A stretch of DNA of 33,032 bases from Thermoproteota archaeon. Its GTDB lineage: Archaea; Thermoproteota; Thermoprotei_A; Sulfolobales; Acidilobaceae. This document shows positions 15,026-23,947 of the stretch, in pieces. Below the pieces are notes generated by a model. The model saw only the letters and a list, made by a program, of their open reading frames with translations. It ran no database searches and was not told where the DNA came from. The DNA is taken from NCBI GenBank assembly GCA_030549835.1, contig JAUQQR010000017.1:1-33032 (forward strand). The letters run 5' to 3'. A program made the translations under genes and the position numbers. How positions within the stretch are numbered: position 1 is the stretch's first letter; every line of letters begins with the position of its first letter.

Positions 15026-16427
15026 TATGTATACACCTAGACTTTATTATACTTCCAGCTTCTCTCATACACAATTCAAATATATTTAAATCCATTATAT
15101 AAGGATGGTAGCCTCTCCTCCAGGTGTAGATCCTATAACCTAGTCTACCAGACTCTATCATTACAGGTTTAAATCTAAAGACTATATCTGAGAGGGAAGC
15201 ATTAACTCTATCCATGACGCGATTAATATAACTACTCATTCTTACAATCTGAACCCCCATATTTTTTAAGTAATTAATCTGATTATATAATGCTGGTATA
15301 TACCTTCTTAGTTTAAAAGTAACCATTGGGATATCAACTCCATGAAATACTACAATGTCTTTACCTTCAGCTAGGGAGATCTCATAGTGGGCTATACTTG
15401 ATAAGCTTGTAGAGAAGGGGTTTAAGCTAGTAATTTCAATTATACTTATTAGTCTCTTTACTTCATCTTCTGTTAAACCCATCATATCCAAAGCTTTACT
15501 TATTAAATAGTATATGCTCTCTTTTGGGTACTTATAGGATACTACTAGCATTTTTAAGTTACTAGCTAAGCTTAAGGCTAAGGGTATCATTGCTGCATAT
15601 ATTGGTCTAGAGTTTGACGGGTATGTTATGTATATAACTTCACTCTTCCATATACTTGGAGATCCTAAAGCGTCAGCTAGAGATTTACATGGTATCCTAA
15701 TTTCCTCTCTGTTTTCCATAATCTCACTAACTATTATTGGTGGCCATAGCTTCAGTCCCTTAAACTCTTCTATTATGAATGGTAACTCTGCTATGTTCAG
15801 CGAATTCCCCCTAGCCTTCCTTATCTCCATGTACCTCTCTATTAGCCCTCTCCTAATTTTATGCTTTAATATTACAACTATGTCTGCTACAAACTCTATC
15901 CCAGCTATTGGTAGTATATCCGATTCTAGAGGGAGCTCTGATATTAAGATTAGTATGCTATTAGTAAGTGTTGGTAGAGTATAGAAGTAATTTTGGAGAT
16001 ATAATCTCTCAACTCCACTTCTCTCTAGCCCTGCTAAGATAGCATTTATGGAATCTATAACTATAATCCCATAATTCTTCCTCCTTACAACGTTGCCAAT
16101 CTCTTCTATTAAGTCTCCTATAGATGTTGATACAGGTAGTTTAACAAAATCTAGTAATCCCATGGCTTCAAGCTCATCAAGATTTAATCCTAAGAATTTA
16201 GCATATCTGACGAGTTTATCTTTATCTTCTTGAAATGTTATGTAGAGGCATGGTATTTGCCTGACAGCATTAGATCTACATATAGTTAAAGCTAGTGTTG
16301 TCTTACCACTACCTGGATGGCCAGCTACTACAACCATAGAGCCCCTCGTAAAACTCCTACCAATGAGGGAATCGAGTTCTGGAATACCAGTTATTAGAGT
16401 AGGACTATCAGGTGTCATAGCACTCAT
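15018..16427 (-). CDS. KaiC-like RecA-superfamily ATPase with degenerate second domain
   Basis: This 469-residue protein belongs to the KaiC/RadA-like ATPases (COG0467 type). The first domain is complete: GIPELDSLIGRSFTRGSMVV at the start, Walker A GHPGSGKTT (residues 36-44), and Walker B IIVIDSINAI around 120-130. It also has VADIVVILKH and the typical RYMEIRKARG. The second half (about 240-469) has the same kind of fold but no Walker A, so it is probably a non-hydrolysing copy. Archaeal KaiC-like proteins are implicated in signalling and motility control, but the role here is unknown. It overlaps the small helical gene by 8 bp. The start chosen is ATG 16427. Confidence 0.85.
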   Translation of the reverse strand: MSAMTPDSPTLITGIPELDSLIGRSFTRGSMVVVAGHPGSGKTTLALTICRSNAVRQIPCLYITFQEDKDKLVRYAKFLGLNLDELEAMGLLDFVKLPVSTSIGDLIEEIGNVVRRKNYGIIVIDSINAILAGLERSGVERLYLQNYFYTLPTLTNSILILISELPLESDILPIAGIEFVADIVVILKHKIRRGLIERYMEIRKARGNSLNIAELPFIIEEFKGLKLWPPIIVSEIMENREEIRIPCKSLADALGSPSIWKSEVIYITYPSNSRPIYAAMIPLALSLASNLKMLVVSYKYPKESIYYLISKALDMMGLTEDEVKRLISIIEITSLNPFSTSLSSIAHYEISLAEGKDIVVFHGVDIPMVTFKLRRYIPALYNQINYLKNMGVQIVRMSSYINRVMDRVNASLSDIVFRFKPVMIESGRLGYRIYTWRRGYHPYIMDLNIFELCMREAGSIIKSRCIHNG

Positions 16428-16572
16428 ATAAACCCCTATATGGAGGATTAATAGCTACTAGGGATAAGCATAAATCAACTGAGAATAGTGTTATCAATTA
16501 ATCATATCTTTTAATCTCCTACAGTATACTATAGACATCTGTGTTTTTAGGAGCTACTCTACGTTAAGTATT

Positions 16573-17694
16573 ATGGTGTTTAATTTGAGGACATCATTGA
16601 TTAGAGATTTACACTTAGAGTATGGGGCTTCTTTTGGAGAGTTTGCAGGATGGGAGGTTCCTATGGTCTACACTAGTACCATAGAAGAGCACCTTACTGT
16701 TAGAAGCGATGTAGGCATATTTGATATTAGCCATATGGGTAGACTTAAGGTTAGCGGTCCTGATGCTACTGAGCTATTTGAGGTTATTTATACTAAGAGG
16801 GTTAGTAAAACTAAAGTTGGGTTTATGAGTGGCCCCACATTAGCTCTCAATCCCTATGCTAGAGTTAAGGATGATGAGATGCTATATAATATTAATGGCG
16901 AAGAGTGGCTTTTAATCCCTAATGCTGCAGTAGCAGATCACATGATGGAGTATCTAAGGAGTATGGCTTTAAGTAGGAGTTTAAAGGTTGAAGTTGAAGA
17001 CTTAAGAGATAAGTATGTTATGCTTGCCATCCAAGGACCTAAGACTGTAGAAGTAATGTCTAGGCTCGGTGCTAGCTGGGCTGAGAATCTTAAACCATTA
17101 GAGTTTAGAGTTGGAGAGTATGTAGCTGGGGTTAAGACGTTTATTGTTAGTAGAAGTGGGTGGACTGGAGAGGATGGATTTGAGATTATAGCAGAACCTA
17201 AACATGGAGAAATAATATTTAGGGAAGCTGTAAAGACTGGAGTAAAACCTGTAGGTATAGCTGCTAGAGATACTCTAAGGATAGAGATGGGCTTCGTCCT
17301 TGGAGGCCACGAATATGGGGAAGACCCATTAAAATTCCCTTGTGCTCTAAGCTTAAGGTATGGCATGGGGGCTATTGATTGGAGCAAGAAGGGGTTTATA
17401 GGTGAGGAGGCTCTAAGAGCTTGTAGGAGAGAGGGTGTTAGGTGGATTAGAGTTGGCTTAGTTATGAGGAAAGAAGCGGCTAGAATCATACCCAGGCATG
17501 GCTATAATATATACTTAGAAGATATCAATATTGGATGGGTTACAAGCGGAACGTATAGCCCAATACTTGAGAGAGGTATAGCTCAAGCATATATAGACTC
17601 AAGATACGCCCTAATAGGTGAAACAGTAGAATTAGAAGTTAGAGGTTCTAGGTATGAGGCTAGAATAGTAGACTTCCCATTCATAAAGAGGTGA
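16573..17694 (+). CDS. gcvT: Aminomethyltransferase, glycine cleavage T protein
   Basis: GcvT releases ammonia from the aminomethyl-lipoyl arm of the H protein and makes methylene-tetrahydrofolate (or the archaeal pterin equivalent). The 373 residues are full length and colinear with the family: GASFGEFAGWEVPMVYTSTI near the start, VRSDVGIFDISHMGRL, AIQGPKTVEVMSRLG, RSGWTGEDGFEI, ARDTLRIEMGFVLGGHEYG, and GWVTSGTYSPILERGIAQAY. The conserved Asp lies in ARVKDDEML. The other glycine-cleavage genes are not in this window. The start is ATG 16573. A possible short reading frame follows its stop. Confidence 0.95.
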   Translation: MVFNLRTSLIRDLHLEYGASFGEFAGWEVPMVYTSTIEEHLTVRSDVGIFDISHMGRLKVSGPDATELFEVIYTKRVSKTKVGFMSGPTLALNPYARVKDDEMLYNINGEEWLLIPNAAVADHMMEYLRSMALSRSLKVEVEDLRDKYVMLAIQGPKTVEVMSRLGASWAENLKPLEFRVGEYVAGVKTFIVSRSGWTGEDGFEIIAEPKHGEIIFREAVKTGVKPVGIAARDTLRIEMGFVLGGHEYGEDPLKFPCALSLRYGMGAIDWSKKGFIGEEALRACRREGVRWIRVGLVMRKEAARIIPRHGYNIYLEDINIGWVTSGTYSPILERGIAQAYIDSRYALIGETVELEVRGSRYEARIVDFPFIKR

Positions 17695-17876
17695 AAGCTT
17701 AATAGGCTACTGCGATTTAGTAGGCAATATTATAATAATAGTATTAATATTATTATCAGTTGTAGTAGCAATCTATAGATATAGCAGGTATAGTTTGAGG
17801 AGATCTTAGCTACTACGCTAAAACTATATTAATAAATTTTAGAACTTAACAGTATAGCAGGTATAGGTGGGTTCTA

Positions 17877-19643
17877 TTGAGTCTAAGTAGAACTATCAAA
17901 ATATTAGAGGAGATAGTAAATATTCCAATATACCATGTAGTAGGTATAGTTTATGGTGGAAAAATTCTACTCTACTCGAATGAGGGAGGATTTAGTAGCC
18001 TATGGATCCTAGATCCTACTAGTGGTGAGAGAAGTAGGTTAACGAGAGAGCCTGTAATGTGGGTTGCAGAGCCTCCTCTAGGGTCTAGGAGGGTTGTTTA
18101 TACCAAAGACATATCTAGAGGTAGAGAGCTTCAAATACTCTACTCTATTGATATTATTAGTAGTGTTGAAGAACCTATAGTATCAATGGACCCACTAAGG
18201 ATTTTTGGATTAGCTGATGACGGCTCTACAATAGCATTTACTGGAGTTACATCAGAGGATATTGCCATCTATATTGCTAGAAAAGGCTATCTAGAGAAGA
18301 TAGTCAAACTACCAGGCTTTGGCTTCGTTAATGATATTAGAGATAATCTTATAGTTGGTTATGGTAGCTTAGCTGGAAACCCCCTATCTATGGAAATATT
18401 TATTGTTGATATTTTAACTAGAGAGTTTAAACTATATACTCCTAAGCCTGGTAGTATTAATAAGACACCTATAATAGCAGGTGACTGGATTATTTTTGAG
18501 ACTAATGCTTTCAATAGTAAGGTTAATGAGCTCTATGCATTAAATACTAAGACTATGACATTATCACCTTTAACATTTAAGTACAGAGACTACTATACTT
18601 ATAGACCTGTAGAGCATATTAAATTTAAGTTATATAACGGTAATTGGCTCGTCATAGGTAAGAGAGAGGGTAGGTCTAAGGTATTCCTTGACGGTAAGCT
18701 TGTTAAAACACCTGATGGTATGGCGTTAGGTGCAGTATACTATAATGGTAATGTGTATTTAAGCTACTCTAGTCTCAATAAGCCTAGTATAGTTATAGAG
18801 GCTAGTATAGAGAAAGAAGATTATAGGGTTATCCTAGAGTCTAAACTCCCAAGTGATATTGCTGAATCTTTTAGTAGAGTAGGCTTTACATATATTAGCT
18901 CAACTGACGGGGTACAAATACCACTATACTATGTTGAGAGTAAGCTAGCAGGTAGACCTGGACCTACAGTAATATACATTCATGGAGGCCCCTGGTTTGA
19001 GATATCAGACTCATGGAATACTGTTATAGCTGCTCTTATAGCCTCAGGCTTTAACGTTATAGCACCTAACTTTAGAGGTTCCACAGGCTATGGTGAGACC
19101 TTCAGAATACTTGACATAGGAGACCCTGGAGGGGGGGATTTAGAGGATATAGTAGCAGCCTCAAAATGGGTTCATGAGTCAGGATTAGCTGATAGACTCT
19201 ATGTAATGGGTTATAGTTATGGAGGATACATGACTCTATGGGCACTAGCTAATAAGCCAGAGCTCTACGAGTGTGGAGTTGCAGGGGCTAGCGTAGCAGA
19301 CTGGGAGGAGATGTATAGTTTAAGTGATGCAGTATTTAGGGCATTTATAGAGATTTTATTCAATAAGAACATGGAGCTATTAAAAGAGAGATCTCCTATA
19401 AATAAAGTTGATAATATTACTAAACCAGTGTGCATAATACACCCACAAAATGATACTAGAACGCCATTAAAACCAATATTAAATCTTATGAGTAGAATGC
19501 TGGAGAAAGGTAAGACATTTGAAGCACACATAATACCAGATATGGGTCATGTAATAACTACAATAGATGATGCAATAAAAATACTACTACCAGCTCTACT
19601 ATTCTTAGAAAGATGCCTACTAAAACCCTATAAGACAGGGTGA
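17877..19643 (+). CDS. S9-family serine peptidase (acylaminoacyl-peptidase/prolyl oligopeptidase type)
   Basis: This 588-residue cytosolic peptidase has an N-terminal beta-propeller (about residues 1-340, with repeats such as GERSRLTREPVMWVAEPPLG) and a C-terminal alpha/beta hydrolase domain. The hydrolase part shows YIHGGPWFEISDSWNTV, FNVIAPNFRGSTGYGETF, the nucleophile elbow GYSYGGYM with Ser447, Asp526 in HPQNDTRTPLKP, and His558 in DMGHVI. These match acylaminoacyl-peptidases such as the Aeropyrum enzyme, which removes acylated N-terminal residues from peptides. No signal peptide is seen. Start TTG 17877 follows the site AGGTGGG. Confidence 0.93.
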   Translation: MSLSRTIKILEEIVNIPIYHVVGIVYGGKILLYSNEGGFSSLWILDPTSGERSRLTREPVMWVAEPPLGSRRVVYTKDISRGRELQILYSIDIISSVEEPIVSMDPLRIFGLADDGSTIAFTGVTSEDIAIYIARKGYLEKIVKLPGFGFVNDIRDNLIVGYGSLAGNPLSMEIFIVDILTREFKLYTPKPGSINKTPIIAGDWIIFETNAFNSKVNELYALNTKTMTLSPLTFKYRDYYTYRPVEHIKFKLYNGNWLVIGKREGRSKVFLDGKLVKTPDGMALGAVYYNGNVYLSYSSLNKPSIVIEASIEKEDYRVILESKLPSDIAESFSRVGFTYISSTDGVQIPLYYVESKLAGRPGPTVIYIHGGPWFEISDSWNTVIAALIASGFNVIAPNFRGSTGYGETFRILDIGDPGGGDLEDIVAASKWVHESGLADRLYVMGYSYGGYMTLWALANKPELYECGVAGASVADWEEMYSLSDAVFRAFIEILFNKNMELLKERSPINKVDNITKPVCIIHPQNDTRTPLKPILNLMSRMLEKGKTFEAHIIPDMGHVITTIDDAIKILLPALLFLERCLLKPYKTG

Positions 19644-19734
19644 AACAGAGAATCCTACAATTTAAGATAAGCCAATAATTAGTCCTACCTCCTCGGAAAA
19701 ATAAAGAAACAAACCAAGTATTATGAAGTTATTA

Positions 19735-20079
19735 TTATACACCTACTAGATTCTTTTCAGTCTTGCTAGACACAGATTCTAGTAAGTTAATAGACTCCTG
19801 TTGTCTGTCCCTAACTATAAGCTTATACTCTCCTACTATATACCTCTCATTAAATTCCCTCTGTGACATGAATACTAGCCTAGTAGGTTTCCTACTAAGT
19901 CTTCTTCCACAGAGAGGACAACGGCTTTCATCATACCCACTTATAGCCTTTGATGGCGTAGGGGGACCGTTAAACTTATTCCTATTACTACTATCTCCTA
20001 TAGCATACCAGTAAAGCTTAAAGCCGCAACTACGACATATAACAACTATAACTCCAACTCCCTTAGTGTTAAGACTCAA
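19735..20079 (-). CDS. Zinc-ribbon protein, function unknown
   Basis: This protein of about 114 residues carries two CxxC knuckles: CRSCGFKLYWY and, some 35 residues later, CPLCGRRLSRKP. These probably bind one zinc as a ribbon. The C-terminal half is charged (SQREFNERYIVGEYKLIV) and ends in a Ser/Glu/Lys-rich tail. I cannot name the family. I chose TTG 20079 because GAGGTGA lies just upstream; the frame remains open to TTG 20106. Zinc-ribbon proteins of this size are often nucleic-acid-binding or transcription accessory factors, but nothing here proves that. Confidence 0.65.
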   Translation of the reverse strand: MSLNTKGVGVIVVICRSCGFKLYWYAIGDSSNRNKFNGPPTPSKAISGYDESRCPLCGRRLSRKPTRLVFMSQREFNERYIVGEYKLIVRDRQQESINLLESVSSKTEKNLVGV

Positions 20080-20106
20080 AAATATCACCTCAATAGTGAG
20101 AGCCAA

Positions 20107-20437
20107 AGATGTCTAAAGTGTCTAATATCTAATAAGTACTACGCCTCCTAATACTAGCTTTTAACCTTAAATAGTATGGGAAAGCTTATATGGTAGCTAA
20201 TATTAGGTAGTGCATTGATTTGCTTAGATATATTAGTTATTGAAAGAGTAAACCTTTAGAAATTATTTAAAGCGCCTCCATGACTATCAATAGAGTATCT
20301 ATTAAGATATCTTTATCTATATAATCTATATAGCATAAATCTAAGCTATAGAGGGAGCTTATGTTAATATTTAATCTTAATGAGTTAGCGAAACTCTTTT
20401 AATTACTAACTGATAAACATAATCTTGGGTGGGGATT
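20107..20437 (+). other. AT-rich leader region of aIF5A with possible uORF and stem-T-run
   Basis: This gap of about 330 bases holds no recognisable tRNA or other gene. A TATA-like element, AATTATTTAAAG, lies at 20261-20272, which would give a leader of about 140 nt before aIF5A. Within it, GAGGGAGCTT precedes an ATG at 20361 that opens a 13-residue frame (MLIFNLNELAKLF, stop 20400-20402). The last codons of that frame form a small stem, GAGTT (20382-20386) with AACTC (20392-20396), followed by four T. A leader-peptide or attenuation role is speculation. Confidence 0.3.
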
Positions 20438-20839
20438 TTGAGCTACTCATATGCTACACTAGGAGATTTGAGGAAGGGTAGCTATATTATTATAGATGGT
20501 GAGCCTTGTAGAATAGTAGAGTATTCTACAGCTAAGACAGGTAAGCATGGGAGTGCTAAAGCTCATATTATAGCTATAAGCCTACTTACGGGACAGAAGA
20601 AGACCCTAGTAGCCCCAGTAGATACTAGAGTTCAAGTTCCAGTTATAGAGAAGAGAGTTGGTCAAGTAATAGCTGATCTTGGAGGCTCAGTCCAGGTTTT
20701 AGATATGGAGTCTTATGAAACAATTGAAATAGCTAAGCCTGTAGATGATCCAGAATTAGCCAATGCTCTTAAAACTGGAGTTAATATCGAGTACTGGATA
20801 GTACTAGGTAAGCCTATAGTAGTGAGGCTTAGATCATAG
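20438..20839 (+). CDS. eif5a: Translation initiation factor aIF5A (hypusine-containing)
   Basis: aIF5A binds the ribosome E site and relieves stalls, such as at proline runs, after a lysine is changed to hypusine. The 133 residues are typical of archaeal family members. The modification loop is [11 protein letters not shown], with Lys36 as the target. Flanking motifs [20 protein letters not shown] and [20 protein letters not shown] also match. I chose TTG 20438 because GGTGGGG lies just upstream and the protein then begins [10 protein letters not shown] as in relatives; GTG 20429 is in frame too. The next gene is convergent, only 5 bp away. Confidence 0.96.
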   Translation: MSYSYATLGDLRKGSYIIIDGEPCRIVEYSTAKTGKHGSAKAHIIAISLLTGQKKTLVAPVDTRVQVPVIEKRVGQVIADLGGSVQVLDMESYETIEIAKPVDDPELANALKTGVNIEYWIVLGKPIVVRLRS

Positions 20840-20844
20840 CATAG

Positions 20845-21339
20845 CTATATGTTAATATAGTAGACTCTATATTTGCTAACTTCATCAATAACCTGTTTCA
20901 TATAATCCTCTAGTATTAACCCTGCATTCATACTCTTCTGAGAAGAGGCTATCTTTATAACCTCTTCTAAGACCCTCTCGTAAGACTTAAACTTTTCATT
21001 CAATATTCTCCACGGTATACCTTTCATTGATTCCTCAACATAGCTATTCCTAGGTAGTAAGCCTATAAGCATTAAGACAGATAGTATAGGGTAACCTATG
21101 TAGCCTCTAAACCTAGTCCCATTATCATCAGAGTATACTTGTAATACTCTACCTTGCCCAAATCTTATAATGACTTTATAAGTTCTATCACCAAGACTTG
21201 ATTCTACAATAGCTCTAACCTCATAATCACTCTTAGAAATTATCTTAACCCTACCATCTGCTAAAGATCCTGAAGCCTCGAGAACTTTAATCTTAGGAGG
21301 TAACTTTAATAAGCTCATAATATAATCAACCATATCCAT
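20845..21339 (-). CDS. Conserved hypothetical protein, 164 aa
   Basis: I do not recognise this protein. The first 80 residues look like beta-rich antiparallel structure (KVLEASGSLADGRVKIISKS, TYKVIIRFGQGRVLQVYSDD). A hydrophobic stretch, YIGYPILSVLMLIGLL (about residues 80-95), could be a buried core or a single membrane helix. The C-terminal half is helical and charged (NEKFKSYERVLEEVIKIASS). No cysteine, metal or nucleotide motif is present. It is convergent with aIF5A at 5-bp distance, which gives no functional hint. Confidence 0.7.
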   Translation of the reverse strand: MDMVDYIMSLLKLPPKIKVLEASGSLADGRVKIISKSDYEVRAIVESSLGDRTYKVIIRFGQGRVLQVYSDDNGTRFRGYIGYPILSVLMLIGLLPRNSYVEESMKGIPWRILNEKFKSYERVLEEVIKIASSQKSMNAGLILEDYMKQVIDEVSKYRVYYINI

Positions 21340-21477
21340 ATACTATATCCAAACTTAATAACTTACTATCCTCACATAGAATTTAATAATAAGAATAAAT
21401 TTCACGATTAGTCCTATATTCTATAGATCTCAGAATCCACATTATTCTAATCTAACTAATTTTCTAATCTCCTCCTC

Positions 21478-21650
21478 TCCTTGAAGGTGAGGTTTTCAGC
21501 TCTTATAATCATCGCCTCATTTATTGTTCCCTTACATTGGTCTTTGGACTGCATCACCCTCTGGGGGCGCTCAAGTGACCCCTAGGCATCCCACATCTTG
21601 AGTATTCATAGAGAGCCATCCTAGGGGAGAGCTTTTATTTATAAGCTCTC
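21478..21650 (-). mobile_element. R5: decayed tnpB 3' end of an IS200/IS605-type element
   Basis: On the minus strand a short frame, ALYEYSRCGMPRGHLSAPRG, stops at 21556-21554. YEYSRCG resembles the zinc-ribbon end of TnpB, and the PRGHL...PRG tail resembles R4. The strand then continues as a right-end-like stretch to about 21478 (GAAAACCTCACC). Upstream is a perfect 8-bp hairpin with an 8-nt loop (21627-21634 with 21643-21650). A degenerate copy of the window-end repeat lies further upstream at 21721-21758, possibly the left end of the same element. The rest of the 523-bp gap (21340-21862) is featureless AT-rich sequence. Confidence 0.5.
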
Positions 21651-21720
21651 TACTCTCTCACCAGGTAGCTCTCAGCATTAAGAACATGTAGATATGGATT
21701 ATAAGCTTTAATGATACGAA

Positions 21721-21758
21721 CTAATATAAACAGCTATAAAATTCAAACAGCTACATTA
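21721..21758 (-). repeat. Degenerate copy of the window-terminal repeat
   Basis: This stretch aligns with 48-86 of the left terminal arm at roughly 32 of 39 positions by eye, sharing TATAAACAG, TATAAAA and AACAGCTACATTA. It has the same orientation as the left arm and lies upstream of R5 on the minus strand. That fits a left end of the same transposon family, and also suggests that the window-end repeats are transposon left ends. Confidence 0.5.
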
Positions 21759-21862
21759 TGCTTTCAAATGTGTAAATTAAAGTTTATCTATTTAAGTAGA
21801 GGAGCTTAGTCATAAGAAGTCTTATACGGGTCACTAGGGTTTAATGTTTAGCTACGCAATAC

Positions 21863-23572
21863 CTACTCTCTTATTATATGTGGTCTTTTTAGTGCTGCTT
21901 TTCTTCTTGCTTCTTCGATTATGGATTCTACTTTATCTAGGAAGTCTGGTGGTAGCTTTGTGAATAGAGGTTCTACTCTTCTTATGTTAAACTGGTTTGT
22001 TTCTTTGTAGAGCTCTTCGTCCCATACTATTTTATTAACATCGCCTTCTAAGCCCAGCATAGACCAGAGTTTTTGCGCTGCTTTTGGCATTATTGGTGCT
22101 ATTAAGTGTGCTAGGATTTTAACTATTAGTGTTGCTGTCCATAGTGCTTTGCTAGCTTCTTCTAGGTTTGCCTTGATTAGACTCCATGGTTCTCTCTCAT
22201 TTAAATACTTATTTCCTAATCTTGCTATTTCTAGTATGTACTCTGAGGCTTGTTTAAGTCTTATATTATCATATGCATCTATGGCTTTAAATGCTAGTGA
22301 CTTAGCCTCTCTTAAAGTATCTTCGTCTCGTTTACTTAGCTCTAGTGGTTTAGTTAGCATTCCTCCTATTCTCAATACTAGTGTTAATGTCCTATTTACG
22401 TAGTTACCTATATCATCGTTTAATTCTGTGTTTATTATTCTATAGAACTCACTCCATGTAAAGTTTTGATCTCTAATCTCTGGTCTTAGCCTAACTATAA
22501 CCCATCTCCAATACTCTCCTGGAACTATCTCTAGTGCTTCATCAATCCATATACCTATCCTCCTACTCTTACTGAAATGTTTACCTTCATAGAGTAGATA
22601 CTCTGTAGCACTAATCCTCCACGGTAGATTGTAAGGCTTCTCGCTTGCTAGTAGTAATGCAGGAAGAATTATAGAGTGGAATGGTATATTATCTTTACCA
22701 ATAAAGTATAATGTTTTAGAGTCTCCACCCATCCACCACTTGACCCACTCATCTCTCGCACCTATCATCTCAAAGTATTCTATAGTCGCACTAATATATC
22801 CTAGTAGTGCATCAAACCATACATATATAGTTTTTTCTTGAGCTCCAGGGAATGGAGCCTCAATACCCCAGGGGGTATCTCTAGTAATACTCCGAGGCTT
22901 AAGGCCTTGTGTAACCCAGTTTAGACTATATTCTCTCACATTATCCTGTAATTCTCCATTACTTTTAAGCCATGCTAATAGCTTATCCTTAACTCTCCCT
23001 AAATCAATAAACCAATGTCTAGTTACTTTATATACTGGCTTAGTCCCACATAGAGTACACCTAGGATTTATGAGCTCAGTAGGATGTAGGAGTCTACCAC
23101 ACTCATCACACTGATCTCCTCTAGCTCTCTCATAGCCACAGTAAGGGCACTTACCTTCAACGAACCTATCAGGTAAGAATATCTTATCAAACTCACAGTA
23201 TGGTAGAACCTCGTCTTGCTCGAATATATAGCCTTTATCATAGAGCTCGGACATGAATGCTTTTACAAACTCCTTATGGGTCGGGCTCTCAGTCCTAGAG
23301 TAATTACTAAACTCTATTCCAAACTCACTAAAAAGCTCTAAGTCGCGTTTATGAACAGCATCTGTTAAGACTCTAGGCTCTACACCCTTCCTCCTAGCCT
23401 CTAACTCTATGGGGGTACCGTGCTCATCACTACCTGTGACATATACTACTTCGTGACCTCTAAGCTTTAGATACCTAGTATAAACATCAGCACTTATGAG
23501 ATGAATAACTGTTCCTAAGTGTGGAATATAGTTTACATATGGCCATGCAGCTGTAACAATAAACCTAGCCAT
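21863..23572 (-). CDS. metG: Methionyl-tRNA synthetase, catalytic subunit
   Basis: MetRS attaches methionine to initiator and elongator tRNA-Met using ATP. The protein (about 569 residues from ATG 23572) has the class I HIGH-type motif PHLGT at residues 17-21. Two zinc knuckles follow in CPYCGYERARGDQCDECGRL and CTLCGTKP, and the KMSKS-type loop is HFSKSRRIGI. The anticodon-binding helical domain includes WSEFYRIINTELNDDIGNYV. The protein ends after that domain. The C-terminal OB-fold tRNA-binding domain is missing and is instead encoded separately at 1343-1678. I preferred ATG 23572 because AGGTG lies upstream; a GTG at 23584 is in frame. Confidence 0.97.
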   Translation of the reverse strand: MARFIVTAAWPYVNYIPHLGTVIHLISADVYTRYLKLRGHEVVYVTGSDEHGTPIELEARRKGVEPRVLTDAVHKRDLELFSEFGIEFSNYSRTESPTHKEFVKAFMSELYDKGYIFEQDEVLPYCEFDKIFLPDRFVEGKCPYCGYERARGDQCDECGRLLHPTELINPRCTLCGTKPVYKVTRHWFIDLGRVKDKLLAWLKSNGELQDNVREYSLNWVTQGLKPRSITRDTPWGIEAPFPGAQEKTIYVWFDALLGYISATIEYFEMIGARDEWVKWWMGGDSKTLYFIGKDNIPFHSIILPALLLASEKPYNLPWRISATEYLLYEGKHFSKSRRIGIWIDEALEIVPGEYWRWVIVRLRPEIRDQNFTWSEFYRIINTELNDDIGNYVNRTLTLVLRIGGMLTKPLELSKRDEDTLREAKSLAFKAIDAYDNIRLKQASEYILEIARLGNKYLNEREPWSLIKANLEEASKALWTATLIVKILAHLIAPIMPKAAQKLWSMLGLEGDVNKIVWDEELYKETNQFNIRRVEPLFTKLPPDFLDKVESIIEEARRKAALKRPHIIRE

Positions 23573-23642
23573 ATCTAAATGCACCTTCAGAGATTAATAT
23601 TAATAATCTAGACCAATAAGCTTTAGTATAAGACTATTTTGA

Positions 23643-23936
23643 CTACCCAGACTTGCTTTCCTGAACCTCCTCAGAGTATATTCCTATAATTCTCTTCTGT
23701 AATCCTTCACCACATTCTCCTGTTACTAATCCTACATAGTCTCCTTCTCTAAACTCTCTCTTCTCAATCTTATCACCGCAAGCCTCTATAGTAAATACTT
23801 TTGTAATCTTACCTGTATAGCTGCGCATTCTAGATAACTCCATTGTTTGTCTTAATAGTAATAGTAGGAGAGCTCCCAGTATAATGAGTAACAGGAGTGA
23901 CTGGAGCCATTCAAATCTTAGATTATCAGTAACCAT
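23643..23936 (-). CDS. Small single-pass membrane protein, partner of DUF1512-like protein
   Basis: This 97-residue protein has one membrane helix (about residues 11-29, LQSLLLLIILGALLLLLLR). A small beta-rich domain follows (SYTGKITKVFTIEACGDKIE, then GDYVGLVTGECGEGLQKRII) with two cysteines. I do not recognise the family. The gene sits 11 bp downstream of the DUF1512-like gene on the same strand, so the two are co-transcribed and probably work together at the membrane. MetRS follows 70 bp downstream. Confidence 0.7.
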   Translation of the reverse strand: MVTDNLRFEWLQSLLLLIILGALLLLLLRQTMELSRMRSYTGKITKVFTIEACGDKIEKREFREGDYVGLVTGECGEGLQKRIIGIYSEEVQESKSG

Positions 23937-23947
23937 TACATATCCCC

